In this document: piece after piece, positions 35,930 to 44,393 of the stretch
Layout: every line of letters begins with the position of its first letter
Position numbering within the stretch: the stretch's first letter is position 1
From: Amazonocrinis nigriterrae CENA67
GTDB lineage: Bacteria > Cyanobacteriota > Cyanobacteriia > Cyanobacteriales > Nostocaceae
Assembly (NCBI RefSeq): GCF_016056305.1
Contig: NZ_JAECZC010000001.1
Span: forward strand, 94,429-152,093
Direction: 5' to 3'
DNA: 57,665 nucleotides
Notes under the pieces: model-generated
The model's input: only the letters and a program-made list of their open reading frames with translations
What the model was told of the DNA's origin: nothing
Databases searched by the model: none
Made by a program: the position numbers and the translations under genes

Positions 35930-38134
35930 ATGTATCAAATTCCTAATTCGGTAGTGAAAGCTAGCCGTGATGAAATCGACGAAATCGAATTATCAATATT
36001 TCAACAAGTTCCTAAAAGTAATGAATTATCTCTTGTAGACAATTTACCTGATGATTTATCAGGTTATGTTTTTATTGCTGCTCCTTTACCCTATAGTGAC
36101 GATACTGAGGATGGTGACGAGAGTTTCGTTCTCAATGGTGATGGTATGATTTATCGCCTAGATTTTACGGGATGTCAAGCAAAGTTAAAGACAAAAATTT
36201 CTAAAACTCCTTGTTATTATGCTGACTTAGCTATCCAAAAGCAACCAAACAAGTATCCTAGCAACTTTAAGTTTCGCAATGGTGGGCCTAGCCGCCGCAG
36301 CCAAGTTCTCGGTTCGCGTAATCAGCTAAATACTGCTTTTTTGAAAACGAATAATCAACTTTTTGTCACTTTCGATGCAGCTCGCCCTTATGAAATTGAC
36401 CCCGACACTTTAGAAATATTGGAGCCTGTAGGAAATACCAACAAATGGAAAGAAATATTCCCATTATCAGATATTTTTGGTGCTTATTCTAATCCTGCTC
36501 ATCCAGTTAGCGATGTGATGGAATTAAAATCTCAAAAAGCTGAAAATTATCAAGAAGAATTATTTACTATCAACTACTCAACAGGCTATAAAGATAGGCT
36601 AAGAAAGCCAATACAAAAAATTTTACAATGGATTAAACACCAATTCAATTATCGTAATCCTATTACCAAAATTATCGACTCTATCCGCTATGGTTATGCA
36701 ACTTTGATTCGCTATAATTTGGTAACAAAAGATTTCTCCTCATGGGAGATGATACTCCCCGATGGACAAACAGTTAGCCCAGATCAAAGTATCCATCAAA
36801 TGGCTATAACCGAAGATTATATAATTTTTATGGACATAGCCTTCAAAATAGAATTTGCTCAAATATTCTCTCCTTTTTTACGAGATCGGCTAGCCTGGAT
36901 TGATAAGTTAAATAACCCTATAGTTTCTATTATAAACACTTTCCGTTCATCTCTTTTTGATAAAAAACATCATAAAGGTGCAGGGACAAATATCCTAAAA
37001 TTTGGTACGTGGATTTATAGCATATTATTAAGTTTAATTCCTCCAGAACCTTATACTAATTTGTATATTGTACGTCGTCAATCATTATCTAATAAACAAG
37101 AAAATAATTTAAATTCTGCAACAATTCAGCAAAAATCAAAGAAAAAAATAAAAGTTAAAAAGGTTACTATACCTCGTGAAGTCTCACATTTCACTGTCGA
37201 TTACAAAAACCCTGAAAACAAAATTATTCTACATGTAGGACACAATAATGGCTCAGATGTAACTGAGTGGGTAGGTAAATATGATTTCTCAGCTCGCAAA
37301 AATAAATTGCGGCAAGAATTAACAGGCATGATTGTAGGAACAATGGATTTAGGTTGCCTGGGACGTTACATTATTGATGCTGAAGCTGGGGTAATCAGCA
37401 ATGCCAAAGTTATCAGCGACCCCAGATTTACCTGGTCTCTATCTGTTTATACACGCCGTGAATTGTGTAATGAATCCATAAATGAAACGGCAGATATAGT
37501 TAAAAATATTTACTGGATGTCGTGGGGTTTTTCTTGGGAAACCATCCCTGAACGTATTTATAGAGCTTATAAAGATAGTAGGTTTCGCCACATTCATTAT
37601 ACTCAGTTACCTAAAGACTATAAGCCCACGCAATTATTGAGGTTAGATGCAGAAAAGATGGAAATTGTGGATTGTTTTAAATTTCCATATGGACATTTTG
37701 CTTGCACACCACAGTTCATTCCTAGTTCTTCACCTTGCCCTGAAGATAAAGATCCTTCAATTCATGGTTATATAGTTTGTGTGGTTCTTGCTGATAATCC
37801 AGAAAATCCAAATCAACCTCAAGATGAATTTTGGATTTTACATGCGGATGACTTCAATAACAATCCAGTTTATAGGTTGCGTGCGCCCTCTGATAACTCT
37901 AGCCTCAATATTGGATTAACTATTCACTCAACTTGGTTGCAAGAAATTAATAAAGAAAAGTATACAGAAGATGAACGTCGTAAAAAACGCGAAATCTCTG
38001 TATATGAAGATTACAGAGAATTAATTAAAGACTCTAATTTGCAAATCAAAGAATTATTTGAGGAAATTATCTATCCACACTTTATCCAGCAAACTCCCGA
38101 AGCAGTTATGAGCAAGATTTTTGCCAAACAATAG
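35930..38134 (+). CDS. Carotenoid oxygenase family protein, unusually long
   Basis: A 734-residue RPE65/CCD family member. The four iron-binding His are best placed in AYSNPAHPVSD, QSIHQMAITEDY, SHFTVDYKNP or LHVGHNNGSD, and LTIHSTWLQ. DDLSGYVFIAAPLP and FVLNGDGMIYRLDF match the family start. It is 200-250 residues longer than typical bacterial enzymes, with inserted stretches around residues 215-265 and 300-420, including a lysine-rich patch (QQKSKKKIKVKKV) and hydrophobic segments (FGTWIYSILLSLIPPEP) that may contact membranes. It should cleave a double bond of a carotenoid or stilbene-type substrate with O2. Substrate unknown. It follows the STAND gene after a terminator. Confidence 0.85.
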   Translation: MYQIPNSVVKASRDEIDEIELSIFQQVPKSNELSLVDNLPDDLSGYVFIAAPLPYSDDTEDGDESFVLNGDGMIYRLDFTGCQAKLKTKISKTPCYYADLAIQKQPNKYPSNFKFRNGGPSRRSQVLGSRNQLNTAFLKTNNQLFVTFDAARPYEIDPDTLEILEPVGNTNKWKEIFPLSDIFGAYSNPAHPVSDVMELKSQKAENYQEELFTINYSTGYKDRLRKPIQKILQWIKHQFNYRNPITKIIDSIRYGYATLIRYNLVTKDFSSWEMILPDGQTVSPDQSIHQMAITEDYIIFMDIAFKIEFAQIFSPFLRDRLAWIDKLNNPIVSIINTFRSSLFDKKHHKGAGTNILKFGTWIYSILLSLIPPEPYTNLYIVRRQSLSNKQENNLNSATIQQKSKKKIKVKKVTIPREVSHFTVDYKNPENKIILHVGHNNGSDVTEWVGKYDFSARKNKLRQELTGMIVGTMDLGCLGRYIIDAEAGVISNAKVISDPRFTWSLSVYTRRELCNESINETADIVKNIYWMSWGFSWETIPERIYRAYKDSRFRHIHYTQLPKDYKPTQLLRLDAEKMEIVDCFKFPYGHFACTPQFIPSSSPCPEDKDPSIHGYIVCVVLADNPENPNQPQDEFWILHADDFNNNPVYRLRAPSDNSSLNIGLTIHSTWLQEINKEKYTEDERRKKREISVYEDYRELIKDSNLQIKELFEEIIYPHFIQQTPEAVMSKIFAKQ

Positions 38135-38187
38135 ATATAATTGATGCAATTTGTGCTGTAACTCTTAATAATTTAATTTCAGACATT

Positions 38188-38868
38188 TTACCGCTTTTGC
38201 GCTTTTTGCAGCAAATAAGTAACTAGCTGTTCTCCGGCTGTGTCAATATGTCGTTTTAGTAGCCGCACAGCCGCTTTTGTATCCTGCTGACGACAAGCAT
38301 TTAGGAGTTGATAATGTTCCTTTTGAGAGCGTTCTTGATAATCCATTTGTGCCATTTGTAACCGGACATAGCGGTCTATGTTGACGTGCAGGTTTTTAAT
38401 CATTGTCAGCAGTCGCGGACGTTCTGCACTTGCGTAGAGTGTGGCATGAAATTCCCAATTCAGTTTCGCCAATACTCCCGCATCGCTTGTTTGGTCGCTT
38501 GCTTCTAGAACCACAGCAGCTTTTTCTAAGTCAGATGTATTTAACTTGGGTATTGCCAGCTGCATTGCTTTCACTTCCAAAGCACTGCGAATCTCACAAA
38601 TTTCCTGCGCCTCGGCTGCTGTCAACACCGACACCATGGCCCCACGGTTGAGATGCAGTGTAACCAAACCTTCCGCCTCTAAATGTTTGAGGGCTTCACG
38701 CACGGGAATGCGACTGACTCCAAACTGAGTAGCAATTTCATCTTGCCTTAAAGATTGCCCTTCCTCAAAAATACCCCGTAGAATCGCTTCTCGCAAAGCG
38801 TCGGCAATTAAGTCTGGGGTACTGCGTTGTTGTTGCAGCACATTGGCTGCTAGTTCATTTAAGTTCAT
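38188..38868 (-). CDS. GntR family regulator (FadR/FCD subfamily)
   Basis: A 226-residue regulator. The winged helix-turn-helix is at residues 18-80 (LREAILRGIFEEGQSLRQDEIATQFGVSRIPVREALKHLEAEGLV), and the FCD ligand domain is helical with a metal-binding set suggested by ICEIRSALE, LNWEFHATLY and LMKRHIDTAGEQ-like LLKRHIDTAGEQL (D, H, H). It binds a small carboxylate in most homologues. It is divergent from leuA and separated by 134 bases that hold two TGTATACAAT sites, so it probably autoregulates and may control leuA. Confidence 0.9.
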   Translation of the reverse strand: MNLNELAANVLQQQRSTPDLIADALREAILRGIFEEGQSLRQDEIATQFGVSRIPVREALKHLEAEGLVTLHLNRGAMVSVLTAAEAQEICEIRSALEVKAMQLAIPKLNTSDLEKAAVVLEASDQTSDAGVLAKLNWEFHATLYASAERPRLLTMIKNLHVNIDRYVRLQMAQMDYQERSQKEHYQLLNACRQQDTKAAVRLLKRHIDTAGEQLVTYLLQKAQKR

Positions 38869-38875
38869 AATTTAT

Positions 38876-38908
38876 ATTGTATACAATATCCAAAAAAATG
38901 TATACAAT
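38876..38908. promoter_or_regulatory. Twin TGTATACAAT operator sites
   Basis: TGTATACAATATCC occurs twice, at 38878 and 38899, exactly 21 bases apart (two helical turns). The core TGTATACA is palindromic, and the first site extends to ATTGTATACAAT. FadR/FCD-type GntR proteins typically bind T-GTATAC-A-like palindromes. The first site begins eight bases upstream of the GntR start codon, so binding would block its transcription. Confidence 0.8.
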
Positions 38909-39002
38909 ATCCAAAGTAAGGGACTGGTGATTGGGGACTGGGGACTAGGGAAAAATTTTCCCAATACCCAATTCCCAATCCCCAATACTATCGGAGACAG
39001 TT

Positions 39003-40604
39003 ATGAGCATTAGATCACAAGCAGACCGAGTTATTATCTTCGACACAACGCTGCGGGATGGCGAACAGTCACCAGGCGCAACTCTAAATGTAGAAGAAAA
39101 GCTAGCGATCGCTCATCAACTGGCTCTATTAGGGGTTGATGTGATTGAAGCCGGATTTGCCGTCGCTAGTCCTGGAGATTTTCAAGCTGTTAAAAGTATT
39201 GCTGAACAAGTAGGGATAGCGGATGGCCCGATTATTTGCAGTTTAGCTAGAGCCGTTCGCCAAGATATTCAAACAGCCGCCGAAGCATTGAAAGGTGCTG
39301 CTCGTCCGAGAATTCATACAATGATATCTACCTCTGATATTCACCTCAAATATCAGTTGAAAAAGTCTCGTAGCGAAGTGCTGGCGATCGCACAAGAAAT
39401 GGTTGCCTATGCCAAATACTTTGTAGACGATGTAGAATTTTCACCAATGGATGCTAGCCGTACTGAGCCTGAGTTTCTTTATCAGGTGTTAGAGAGAGCG
39501 ATCGCAGCAGGTGCAACTACAATCAACATTCCTGATACCGTTGGCTACTGCACACCTAAAGAAATCGGTAATTTAATCCAAGGCATTCGAGAAAACGTTG
39601 CCAATATCGACCAAGTGATTCTTTCAATTCATACCCAAAACGATTTGGGTTTAGCCACAGCTAACGCCTTAGCGGCAATTGAAAATGGTGTGCGTCAAGT
39701 AGAGTGTACTATCAATGGCATTGGCGAACGAGCCGGGAATGCAGCATTAGAAGAAATTGTCATGGCGCTGCAAGTCCGCAAACCCTTTTTTAACCCTTAC
39801 TTTGGTCGTGCAGTCGATTCTGATGTACCCTTGTGCAACATCAAAACTCAGGAGATTTACAAAACCTCTTGTTTGGTTTCCCAATTAACAGGAATGCTGA
39901 TACAGCCGAATAAAGCAATTGTCGGCGCTAACGCTTTCGCCCATGAGTCTGGTATCCATCAAGATGGTATCATCAAGCACCGCCAAACCTACGAAATTAT
40001 GGAAGCCTCCGCCATCGGTTTGCCAGAAAATCGGATTGTGTTGGGTAAACACTCTGGCAGAAACGCCTTCCGTACTAGACTAAAAGAATTGGGTTTTGAA
40101 CTGAGTGAGGCTGATTTGAACAAAGCCTTCAATCGCTTCAAAGAAGTTGCAGACAAGAAAAAAGAAATGTCAGACTGGGATTTAGAAGCGATCGTTCGAG
40201 ATGAGACACAACTTTATATAGACAGTGGCTTTCAACTCGAACATGTGCAAGTAATCTGCGGTGATTGCACTTGTCCAACTGCAACAATCACAATTGTCAC
40301 CCCCGAAGGCAAAATTCTGACGGATGCGAGTGTAGGTACTGGCCCAGTGGATGCAGTGTATCAGGCAATCAATCGACTGGTGCAGATTCCCAATCAACTA
40401 ACTGAGTTTTCCGTCCAATCTGTCACCGCAGGAATTGATGCATTGGGAACCGTCACAGTTCGTATAGGGCATGAAGAACGCATCTTCTCTGGTCAGGCAT
40501 CGGATACTGATATTGTGGTAGCAGCAGCTTATGCCTATATCAATGCCTTGAATCGTCTTTACCGTTACTTGCAAACCCAAAGTCAGACAATGGTTTCTGT
40601 ATGA
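39003..40604 (+). CDS. leuA: 2-isopropylmalate synthase
   Basis: LeuA condenses acetyl-CoA with 2-oxoisovalerate, the first committed step to leucine. The 533-residue protein shows the DRE-TIM barrel start [19 protein letters not shown]. It has catalytic/metal residues in [22 protein letters not shown] (H-x-N/D) and [23 protein letters not shown], with [22 protein letters not shown] further on. The C-terminal regulatory leucine-binding domain (from about 390) is complete. Start ATG 39003. It is preceded by the GntR gene on the other strand. Confidence 0.95.
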   Translation: MSIRSQADRVIIFDTTLRDGEQSPGATLNVEEKLAIAHQLALLGVDVIEAGFAVASPGDFQAVKSIAEQVGIADGPIICSLARAVRQDIQTAAEALKGAARPRIHTMISTSDIHLKYQLKKSRSEVLAIAQEMVAYAKYFVDDVEFSPMDASRTEPEFLYQVLERAIAAGATTINIPDTVGYCTPKEIGNLIQGIRENVANIDQVILSIHTQNDLGLATANALAAIENGVRQVECTINGIGERAGNAALEEIVMALQVRKPFFNPYFGRAVDSDVPLCNIKTQEIYKTSCLVSQLTGMLIQPNKAIVGANAFAHESGIHQDGIIKHRQTYEIMEASAIGLPENRIVLGKHSGRNAFRTRLKELGFELSEADLNKAFNRFKEVADKKKEMSDWDLEAIVRDETQLYIDSGFQLEHVQVICGDCTCPTATITIVTPEGKILTDASVGTGPVDAVYQAINRLVQIPNQLTEFSVQSVTAGIDALGTVTVRIGHEERIFSGQASDTDIVVAAAYAYINALNRLYRYLQTQSQTMVSV

Positions 40605-41026
40605 ATAGCTAAGTGACTGATGGCTGTCCTTCTTTTTTAGCAGGACTGACGCACGGATTACGATTTTACGTCATTACGAGCAAAGCGAAGTAATCGCAAA
40701 AGCTGAGTTTTTCGTCATCTACAGCCGTCTACAGTGGTCTACAAGTACGGCTATAGCCAAGAGTTACGAAACAAGCAAGAAACGCTCTTGACTGAATAGC
40801 ACAAAAGCCTTGTCTAGCAAGGCTTTGATGAGGTCATGCTGTTCACTTTTCTTGCGCGACTGTGAGCTAAGTGGAACATTTACCCACTTAGCTTTCTTGC
40901 GAGGTCGTACCCATCTGCCCATTTTGGGCAGATGGGTATGTAAATAATTGTAAAGTAGCTTTTAAATCAACAAAGCTTGAGCGCTTCACCAAATACCTTT
41001 TAAAAGTAGTTGACGAAGCGTTAAAT
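40605..41026. other. Highly structured non-coding region downstream of leuA
   Basis: No ORF, but several strong hairpins in about 140 bases: AAAGCCTTG/CAAGGCTTT (40804-40826), GAGCTAAGTGG.../CCACTTAGCTTT (about 40864-40894) and the perfect 14-base-arm TACCCATCTGCCCA/TGGGCAGATGGGTA (40908-40938). The first could terminate leuA. An upstream GTCATTACGAGCAAAGCGAA (40669-40688) belongs to the same word family as the inner repeat of the MITE at 14708-14826. It may be an sRNA locus, a repetitive element or stacked terminators. Confidence 0.6.
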
Positions 41027-41188
41027 ATGGTAAAAAAATTACCCCCAAAAACAGTAAATTTGCTGGCCTATGCTGCCACAATAGCTATTTTAGTAGCTAC
41101 AGTGATGGCTTGGCTTGATCCAGGCATTCGGCCTCTCTATGTGGAAATGCTGAAATTACTGATACAAGCTTTACTGGCCCAGCATTAA
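41027..41188 (+). CDS. 53-residue single-span membrane peptide
   Basis: ATG 41027, MVKKLPPKTVNLLAYAATIA at the start, TAA at 41186-41188. One transmembrane helix (VNLLAYAATIAILVATVMAWL) is followed by DPGIRPLYVEMLKLLIQALLAQH. The pattern of basic N-terminus, single helix and amphipathic tail is typical of small cyanobacterial membrane proteins. No family is recognised. It lies downstream of the structured non-coding region. Confidence 0.5.
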   Translation: MVKKLPPKTVNLLAYAATIAILVATVMAWLDPGIRPLYVEMLKLLIQALLAQH

Positions 41189-41751
41189 AGGATTTAGGCG
41201 CATAGCTGTTGCTTTGTTCGATACACCTTTGTCTGGTGAACGTAGCCTAGTACGTAGCTTCACCGCTGTAGTAGAAAATGAGGTTAAGCCATTATTTAAT
41301 CGGGGTGTCTGCTTTGACACTAAGCTACTCTTGCAAATCTTTCGCCAGATTGCAGTGGACATCGCTAAAGTACGTAGTACGCTATTTTCTAGTAACGCAG
41401 TTAAAGGACTGGCGATATTAGTAAGCTAATCGGCATTTATAGCAAAGTGCTGAGTAAAAACCCAATAATATCAAATCCGTCTGTGTTGGAATTATTTCTT
41501 CTTTTTCTTCCTCTGTGTCATCTGCGTCTCTGCGGTTTTTTTACCATCTAGACACTATCGGATTTGATGTTATTTCCTAGCTTTGAGTAATTAGCACTGT
41601 CCTCAACCATCCTGCGACTGCTATCAATTCCTAAATGAAAGTCACAGCATATAAATAGCTTTTTCCCTTAATTGCCAATTGCTAGACAAATACATACTAC
41701 AAGTGTATTATAAATATTAGCCTTTATTACAAAGATTACAACTTGTCGATT
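41189..41751. other. Intergenic region with a MITE
   Basis: 563 bases. Frames at 41171-41429 on both strands overlap and show no family, so I leave them out. The only clear feature is the inverted-repeat element at 41464-41574. Confidence 0.45.
41464..41574. repeat. MITE-like element, 111 bases
   Basis: AATAATATCAAATCCG (41464-41479) and CGGATTTGATGTTATT (41559-41574) are inverted termini with one or two mismatches. The interior contains TCATCTGCGTCTCTGCGGTT, the reverse complement family of the ACCGCAGAG repeat at 22.4 and 55.9 kb. No ORF. Confidence 0.75.
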
Positions 41752-41967
41752 ATGGGCAGATTTTCTTCAAACATGAATCACGCGATGCATTGCCGAGCCA
41801 GCAAGGCTTCAGGTCGAATAGTCGTGCTGTTTGGGTTTGAGGGAAAATATCGATTATTAGGCGGTAAATCTGCAAGCGTTGGCGTAGAGGCAGTTATTTC
41901 CAAATTGATCAATCCAGATCAACTGATCCAGAGCGGGGGGTGCGGATACTTTCTGGCACTAATATAG
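41752..41967 (+). CDS. Possible 71-residue protein ahead of a terminator
   Basis: Starts MGRFSSNMNHAMHCRASKAS and ends SGGCGYFLALI. It contains RIVVLFGFEGKYRLLGGKSASVGVEAVISKLINPDQL, which has a reasonable residue pattern. A strong intrinsic terminator lies 20 bases past the stop, consistent with a short independent transcript, but no family is recognised and the ribosome site is weak. It could equally be an RNA leader. Confidence 0.35.
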   Translation: MGRFSSNMNHAMHCRASKASGRIVVLFGFEGKYRLLGGKSASVGVEAVISKLINPDQLIQSGGCGYFLALI

Positions 41968-41989
41968 GGCAAAAAGTGAGTACTTCCCC

Positions 41990-42028
41990 ACCCCCGCTTT
42001 TGATAATCAGAGGCGGGGGTTGTTTTTT
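41990..42028 (+). terminator. Strong GC hairpin terminator ahead of the HNH gene
   Basis: CCCCCGCTTT and AGAGGCGGGGG pair across TTGATAATC and are followed by TTGTTTTTTG. It ends just 18 bases before the HNH start codon, so it may be an attenuator of that gene as well as a terminator of the upstream short transcript. Confidence 0.8.
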
Positions 42029-42045
42029 GAGGAGTCAACTAACAT

Positions 42046-42600
42046 ATGCAAGCTCGACAGCGAAATCAACAACCACATGTATTACAAAACTCGGTGGTAG
42101 TCTTTTCTAAGAACTATCTACCGTTGGCACGTATTAATATTAGACGAGCGATCGCACTTTTAATCACAGGTCAGGCAGAATCCTTAGAGTTTGGCAGCAC
42201 CAAGCTTTGGGAAGTGCGTTCACCCAATGTTGTATTGCAAGTTCCTGAACACATCCGTTTGACCATTGGCAATCCCGAACGGCATTGGAAAGTACCTCCT
42301 GTGAATCGCCGTGAAGTGCTGAAGCGAGACAACCATACCTGCCAATACTGCGGTAGTACCAAGAATCTAACCCTTGATCATGTGATTCCCCGCTCAAAAG
42401 GTGGACAACACAGTTGGGACAACGTTGTAACCGCATGTGATAAGTGTAACTCAACCAAAGGCGATCGCTTGCTTCATGAAACCTCTATGGAACTGAAAAC
42501 CAAGCCAAAAGCCCCAATTCACCCAGCAGTTGCATTTGCAGAACAATTCTGGAACAGCCAACGCCTGACTGACAATGATGAGTTTGTAGGTAGGCTATAA
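42046..42600 (+). CDS. HNH endonuclease
   Basis: A 184-residue protein. The zinc-braced HNH motif is CQYCGSTKNLTLDHVIPRSKGG, then DNVVTACDKCNSTKGDR (two C-x2-C, catalytic His in LDHV, Asn in WDNVV). An N-terminal 90-residue region (VVVFSKNYLPLARINIRRAIALLITGQAE) is conserved in this cyanobacterial/actinobacterial HNH group and has no named function. It is usually a chromosomal single gene rather than a toxin. GAGG lies ahead of ATG 42046, behind a strong terminator/attenuator. Confidence 0.9.
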   Translation: MQARQRNQQPHVLQNSVVVFSKNYLPLARINIRRAIALLITGQAESLEFGSTKLWEVRSPNVVLQVPEHIRLTIGNPERHWKVPPVNRREVLKRDNHTCQYCGSTKNLTLDHVIPRSKGGQHSWDNVVTACDKCNSTKGDRLLHETSMELKTKPKAPIHPAVAFAEQFWNSQRLTDNDEFVGRL

Positions 42601-42621
42601 AGTCATATTTAATTGTCATAG

Positions 42622-42657
42622 ACCCCCGACTTATACAAGAAATCGGGGGTCTTGTTA
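42622..42657 (+). terminator. Intrinsic terminator of the HNH gene
   Basis: GACCCCCGACTT and AAATCGGGGGTC form a GC-rich stem around a short loop, followed by TTGTT. It lies about 20 bases past the stop. Confidence 0.8.
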
Positions 42658-43193
42658 CAAAGCCTTACTACTTCCAATATAATTACTAATTTACTTTCAA
42701 TTATTACTAGATTTATAATTAGAAAACATGCTGTAAATACTTTTGTATTTACTATTACAAATGTATTTTTGAGAAATGTTTTTTGTTGTACATTTAAATA
42801 TTTTTCGATGTGCAATTTATGGAAAACAGCAAAATAAGCTATGATATAAAGCTTTTTTGGGCTTATATTCTAATACTTTGACAATTACTAAAAAAAAACT
42901 TAAGCTATTAGATAGGACACACTAAATCAAATTCCCAACATTGATTTTGTTTATAAAAATTAAAAATCACTGTTGTAGAGTATCAGCATGAACAAATAAA
43001 TTAAACTCAATCATTAACTATAAATAATAGCCCCCCATCATTTGGCTACAAGAAAGCTGACACAAGAGCCGCCGGATTTCGCTACGCAGATCTGATGATA
43101 AATTCCGGCTATCTGTGAATGCTTGTAGTGTTGTGATTGCATGTCAATCATAGGAGTTTAACGAGGAGCGGTAGATATGTCCAGGAGAATACA
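42658..43193. other. Upstream region of the terminal oxidase operon
   Basis: About 535 very AT-rich bases with no credible gene (short frames on both strands mirror each other). Near the end, GCCGGATTTCGC and ATAAATTCCGGC (about 43070-43109) could fold. I looked for a GTA-N8-TAC NtcA site and did not find a convincing one. CAGGAGAAT at 43182 is the ribosome site of the next gene. Confidence 0.5.
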
Positions 43194-43694
43194 ATGCTTG
43201 AGTATCTTACATCTTTGAACGATCACAATTTACCTTACCCAGATACGATCCATCCCATCGTAGTCCACTTCGTAATTGCGATGGTATTGTTTGCATTCTT
43301 CTGTGATGTAGTTGGTTACTTTACTGGTAAAACTCATCTTTTCGAGGTGAGTTGGTGGAATATGTTCGTTGCTACCATCGCCATCTTCGTTGCCATCATT
43401 TTTGGTCAATTTGAAGCAGGCTTGGCACAACCTTACGATCTAGCTAAATCAGTACTAAATGTACACACCTTAATTGGTTGGTCACTTTCAGGATTGATTG
43501 CGACCATTACAGCATGGCGCTATGTAATTCGTTCTCGCAACCCACAAAAATTACCAATTTATTATCTTGGGGCAGGACTGCTGTTAACTGTGATAGTTGG
43601 CTTGCAGGTCTATCTTGGAGATGAACTTGTCTGGGTATATGGACTGCACACAGTCCCAGTTGTGGAAGCGGTAAAGGAAGGAATTTTGCCATGA
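43194..43694 (+). CDS. DUF2231 membrane protein, first of a pair
   Basis: 166 residues from ATG 43194 (MLEYLTSLNDHNLPYPDTIH); the longer frame from 43137 is less likely because CAGGAG precedes the ATG. The DUF2231 signature HPIVVHFVIAMVLFAFFCDVVG is near residue 20, followed by three more hydrophobic helices (MFVATIAIFVAIIFG; HTLIGWSLSGLIATITAW; YYLGAGLLLTVIVGLQVYLG). His residues in the first and third helices could bind heme or copper. Such proteins accompany cyanobacterial terminal oxidase operons. It overlaps the next gene by four bases. Confidence 0.88.
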   Translation: MLEYLTSLNDHNLPYPDTIHPIVVHFVIAMVLFAFFCDVVGYFTGKTHLFEVSWWNMFVATIAIFVAIIFGQFEAGLAQPYDLAKSVLNVHTLIGWSLSGLIATITAWRYVIRSRNPQKLPIYYLGAGLLLTVIVGLQVYLGDELVWVYGLHTVPVVEAVKEGILP

Positions 43695-44293
43695 ACTCTG
43701 AACTGATCAATCAATTGAGCGATTTGGGTGCAAATGGGCTACCTTACACCATTCCCATTCATCCCAACTTGGTACATCTAACTCTAGGTTTGTTCATCAT
43801 CGGCATTACCTTTGATATCGTTGGTGTGCTGTTTCCCTTCCAAAAATGGGTCTTCAAATTTTTAGCGATTTCAGTTGAACGTGCCAACTTTTTTGATGTT
43901 GGTTGGTACAACATGTTAGCTTCCAGCATCATCACTTTTTTCACCGTCGCAGCAGGCTTTTATGAAATGCTGCTGGCAACTCCACCAACCGATGTTAAAA
44001 GCGCCTGGGGATTGCAGGCAATGGAAACCATGCTTTGGCATGGCGTTGGTGGCGTATTCTTATTAGCGCTGATTCTGATTATGACAATCTGGAGAGGATG
44101 GCAGCGCTTCGTCTGGAGTGAAGATGCAGATAGACAAGTGCATTGGAGTTATTTACTCACCGGTTTAGTAGTCATGTTCATTATGTACCTCCACGGCACA
44201 CTGGGAGCGCAAATGGCTGCCGAATTTGGCATACACAACACAGCAGATAAGTTGTTGCGGTTAGGCAAAGACCTGAACACAGTCCTTAAGTAA
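43691..44293 (+). CDS. DUF2231 membrane protein, second of a pair
   Basis: 200 residues, a paralogue of the preceding protein: PYTIPIHPNLVHLTLGLFIIG carries the same H-P-x-x-V-H signature, then WYNMLASSIITFFTVAAGFYEML, MLWHGVGGVFLLALILIMTIW and YLLTGLVVMFIMYLHGTLGA. Four predicted helices with conserved His at similar places. The ATGA overlap with its partner indicates translational coupling and probably a heterodimer. It precedes the oxidase subunit II gene by 100 bases of tandem repeats. A role in oxidase assembly or electron entry is inferred from context. Confidence 0.88.
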   Translation: MNSELINQLSDLGANGLPYTIPIHPNLVHLTLGLFIIGITFDIVGVLFPFQKWVFKFLAISVERANFFDVGWYNMLASSIITFFTVAAGFYEMLLATPPTDVKSAWGLQAMETMLWHGVGGVFLLALILIMTIWRGWQRFVWSEDADRQVHWSYLLTGLVVMFIMYLHGTLGAQMAAEFGIHNTADKLLRLGKDLNTVLK

Positions 44294-44393
44294 GATTTGT
44301 CAGTTGTCAGTTGTCAGTGGTCAGTGGTCAGTTGTCTAATACCCAATTCCCAATTCCCAATTCTCAATTCCCAATTCCCAATTCCCGTTAACT
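44294..44393. repeat. Short tandem repeats (CAGTTGT, CCCAATT)
   Basis: TCAGTTG/TCAGTGG units (44300-44333) are followed by six to seven CCCAATT heptamers (44342-44388). Such heptamer arrays are characteristic of heterocystous cyanobacterial genomes. Here they sit within the oxidase operon between the DUF2231 pair and subunit II. Confidence 0.85.

Noticed and set aside
41171-41429. Opposing 63- and 71-codon ORFs
   Set aside because: They mirror each other on both strands with no ribosome sites and no recognisable family.
44294-44393. CRISPR array
   Set aside because: The repeats are contiguous heptamers without unique spacers, the STRR type of Nostocales. No cas genes are nearby.
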